Part shown: piece by piece, positions 31,154 to 31,498 of the stretch
How positions within the stretch are numbered: position 1 is the first letter of the stretch
Layout: each line of letters begins with the position of its first letter
Assembly: GCA_019414265.1 (NCBI GenBank)
Contig: DXMJ01000001.1
Location: forward strand, 1,266-32,763
Length of the DNA: 31,498 nucleotides
Reading direction: 5' to 3'
From: Collinsella sp.
GTDB taxonomy: Bacteria > Actinomycetota > Coriobacteriia > Coriobacteriales > Coriobacteriaceae
The notes under the pieces: generated by a model
The model's input: only the letters and a program-made list of their open reading frames with translations
Told to the model about the DNA's origin: nothing
Database searches by the model: none
Position numbers and translations under genes: made by a program

Positions 31154-31498
31154 CTAGATTACGAAAAGGATCACCGCCATGAACTGGAAGATGCTGCCGG
31201 CGAGCACCCACAGGTGAAACACGCTGTGCAGATAGCGCACGTTTTTGGCGATATAGAACGGCACGCCCGCGGTGTAGCACACGCCGCCGACGGCGAGCAG
31301 GGCAAGCGCCACAGGGTTGAGCAGTGCCACAAGTTCGGGCAGCTTAAAGACAACGAGCCAGCCCATCAGCAGGTAGACCAGGCCACTTACCCAGTGCGGT
31401 TGACGCTCGCGCATAAAGCACTCGAGGGCGATGCCAATAATGGCGATGGCCCATACGGCAAAGAACAGCGCAGGGCCGCCGTCGTTTGCGAGCGTGAT
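31154..31498 (-). CDS. Hemolysin III family (YqfA-like) membrane protein, C-terminal part
   Basis: 115 residues are visible; the start lies outside the window. The reading frame is open to the edge (ITLANDGGPALFFAVWAIAIIG at the top). About four membrane segments and the motifs GGVCYTAGVPFYI and HSVFHLWVLAGSIFQFMAV, with the conserved histidines of the family, are visible. The family belongs to the PAQR-like superfamily. Haemolytic activity should not be assumed. Confidence 0.9.
   Translation of the reverse strand: MTLANDGGPALFFAVWAIAIIGIALECFMRERQPHWVSGLVYLLMGWLVVFKLPELVALLNPVALALLAVGGVCYTAGVPFYIAKNVRYLHSVFHLWVLAGSIFQFMAVILFVI

Overview
The window reads as chromosomal DNA of a high-GC, gut-type actinobacterium of the class Coriobacteriia, most likely Collinsella or a close relative. 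This is inferred from protein content and style (PTS beta-glucoside operon, split transketolase, LuxR-type two-component operon, Nramp-related transporter beside an MgtE-like protein, MgtE_N/PRC/YtxH proteins) and from abundant small palindromic intergenic repeats. No 16S or other marker is present, so the genus is a judgement. All recognisable genes are on the minus strand except one acyltransferase at 19838-22054. No tRNA, rRNA, CRISPR array, prophage or complete insertion sequence was seen.

Layout. 1-3915: two-component operon (7TM degenerate kinase-like sensor, PAS/HisKA_3 kinase, NarL-type regulator cut by the window edge), with coupled stop/start overlaps. 4058-5488: stand-alone 6-phospho-beta-glucosidase, followed upstream by a 300-base block of palindromic repeats. 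5833-7110: DUF4867-like protein behind a symmetric four-half-site array, then luxS. 7246-13320: sugar catabolic locus of LacI regulator, FucI/AraA-like isomerase, two-subunit transketolase and FGGY kinase. 13503-17426: bglG-type antiterminator, PTS EIIBC and a second 6-phospho-beta-glucosidase, with two RAT-like elements and a terminator in the leader. 17676-19650: ribokinase and nucleoside hydrolase, a ribonucleoside salvage pair. 19838-22054: OatA-type membrane acyltransferase with SGNH domain. 22055-22596: non-coding, with a 230-bp MITE-like element. 22597-25712: Nramp-related transporter translationally linked to an MgtE-like PRC/MgtE_N/CBS membrane protein, behind a structured leader. 26041-29646: NodB-like, PRC-barrel, YtxH and cyanophycin-synthetase-N-like proteins. 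29671-31498: CorC/CNNM-type protein and the C-terminal part of a hemolysin III family protein.

How the genes work together. Much of the window is regulated sugar use: beta-glucosides enter as 6-phosphates through the EIIBC and are hydrolysed by GH1 enzymes. An unidentified monosaccharide is probably isomerised, phosphorylated and passed to the split transketolase. Ribose is released from nucleosides and phosphorylated. The second theme is divalent cations: the Nramp protein has lost the residues that give transition-metal selectivity, and its operon partner keeps the MgtE Mg2+-sensing region but lacks the MgtE pore aspartate. This pair, with its leader of mutually exclusive hairpins, is the most promising undescribed system here. 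The unidentified transketolase pathway, the MITE-like element and the GGGGAC palindromes come next.
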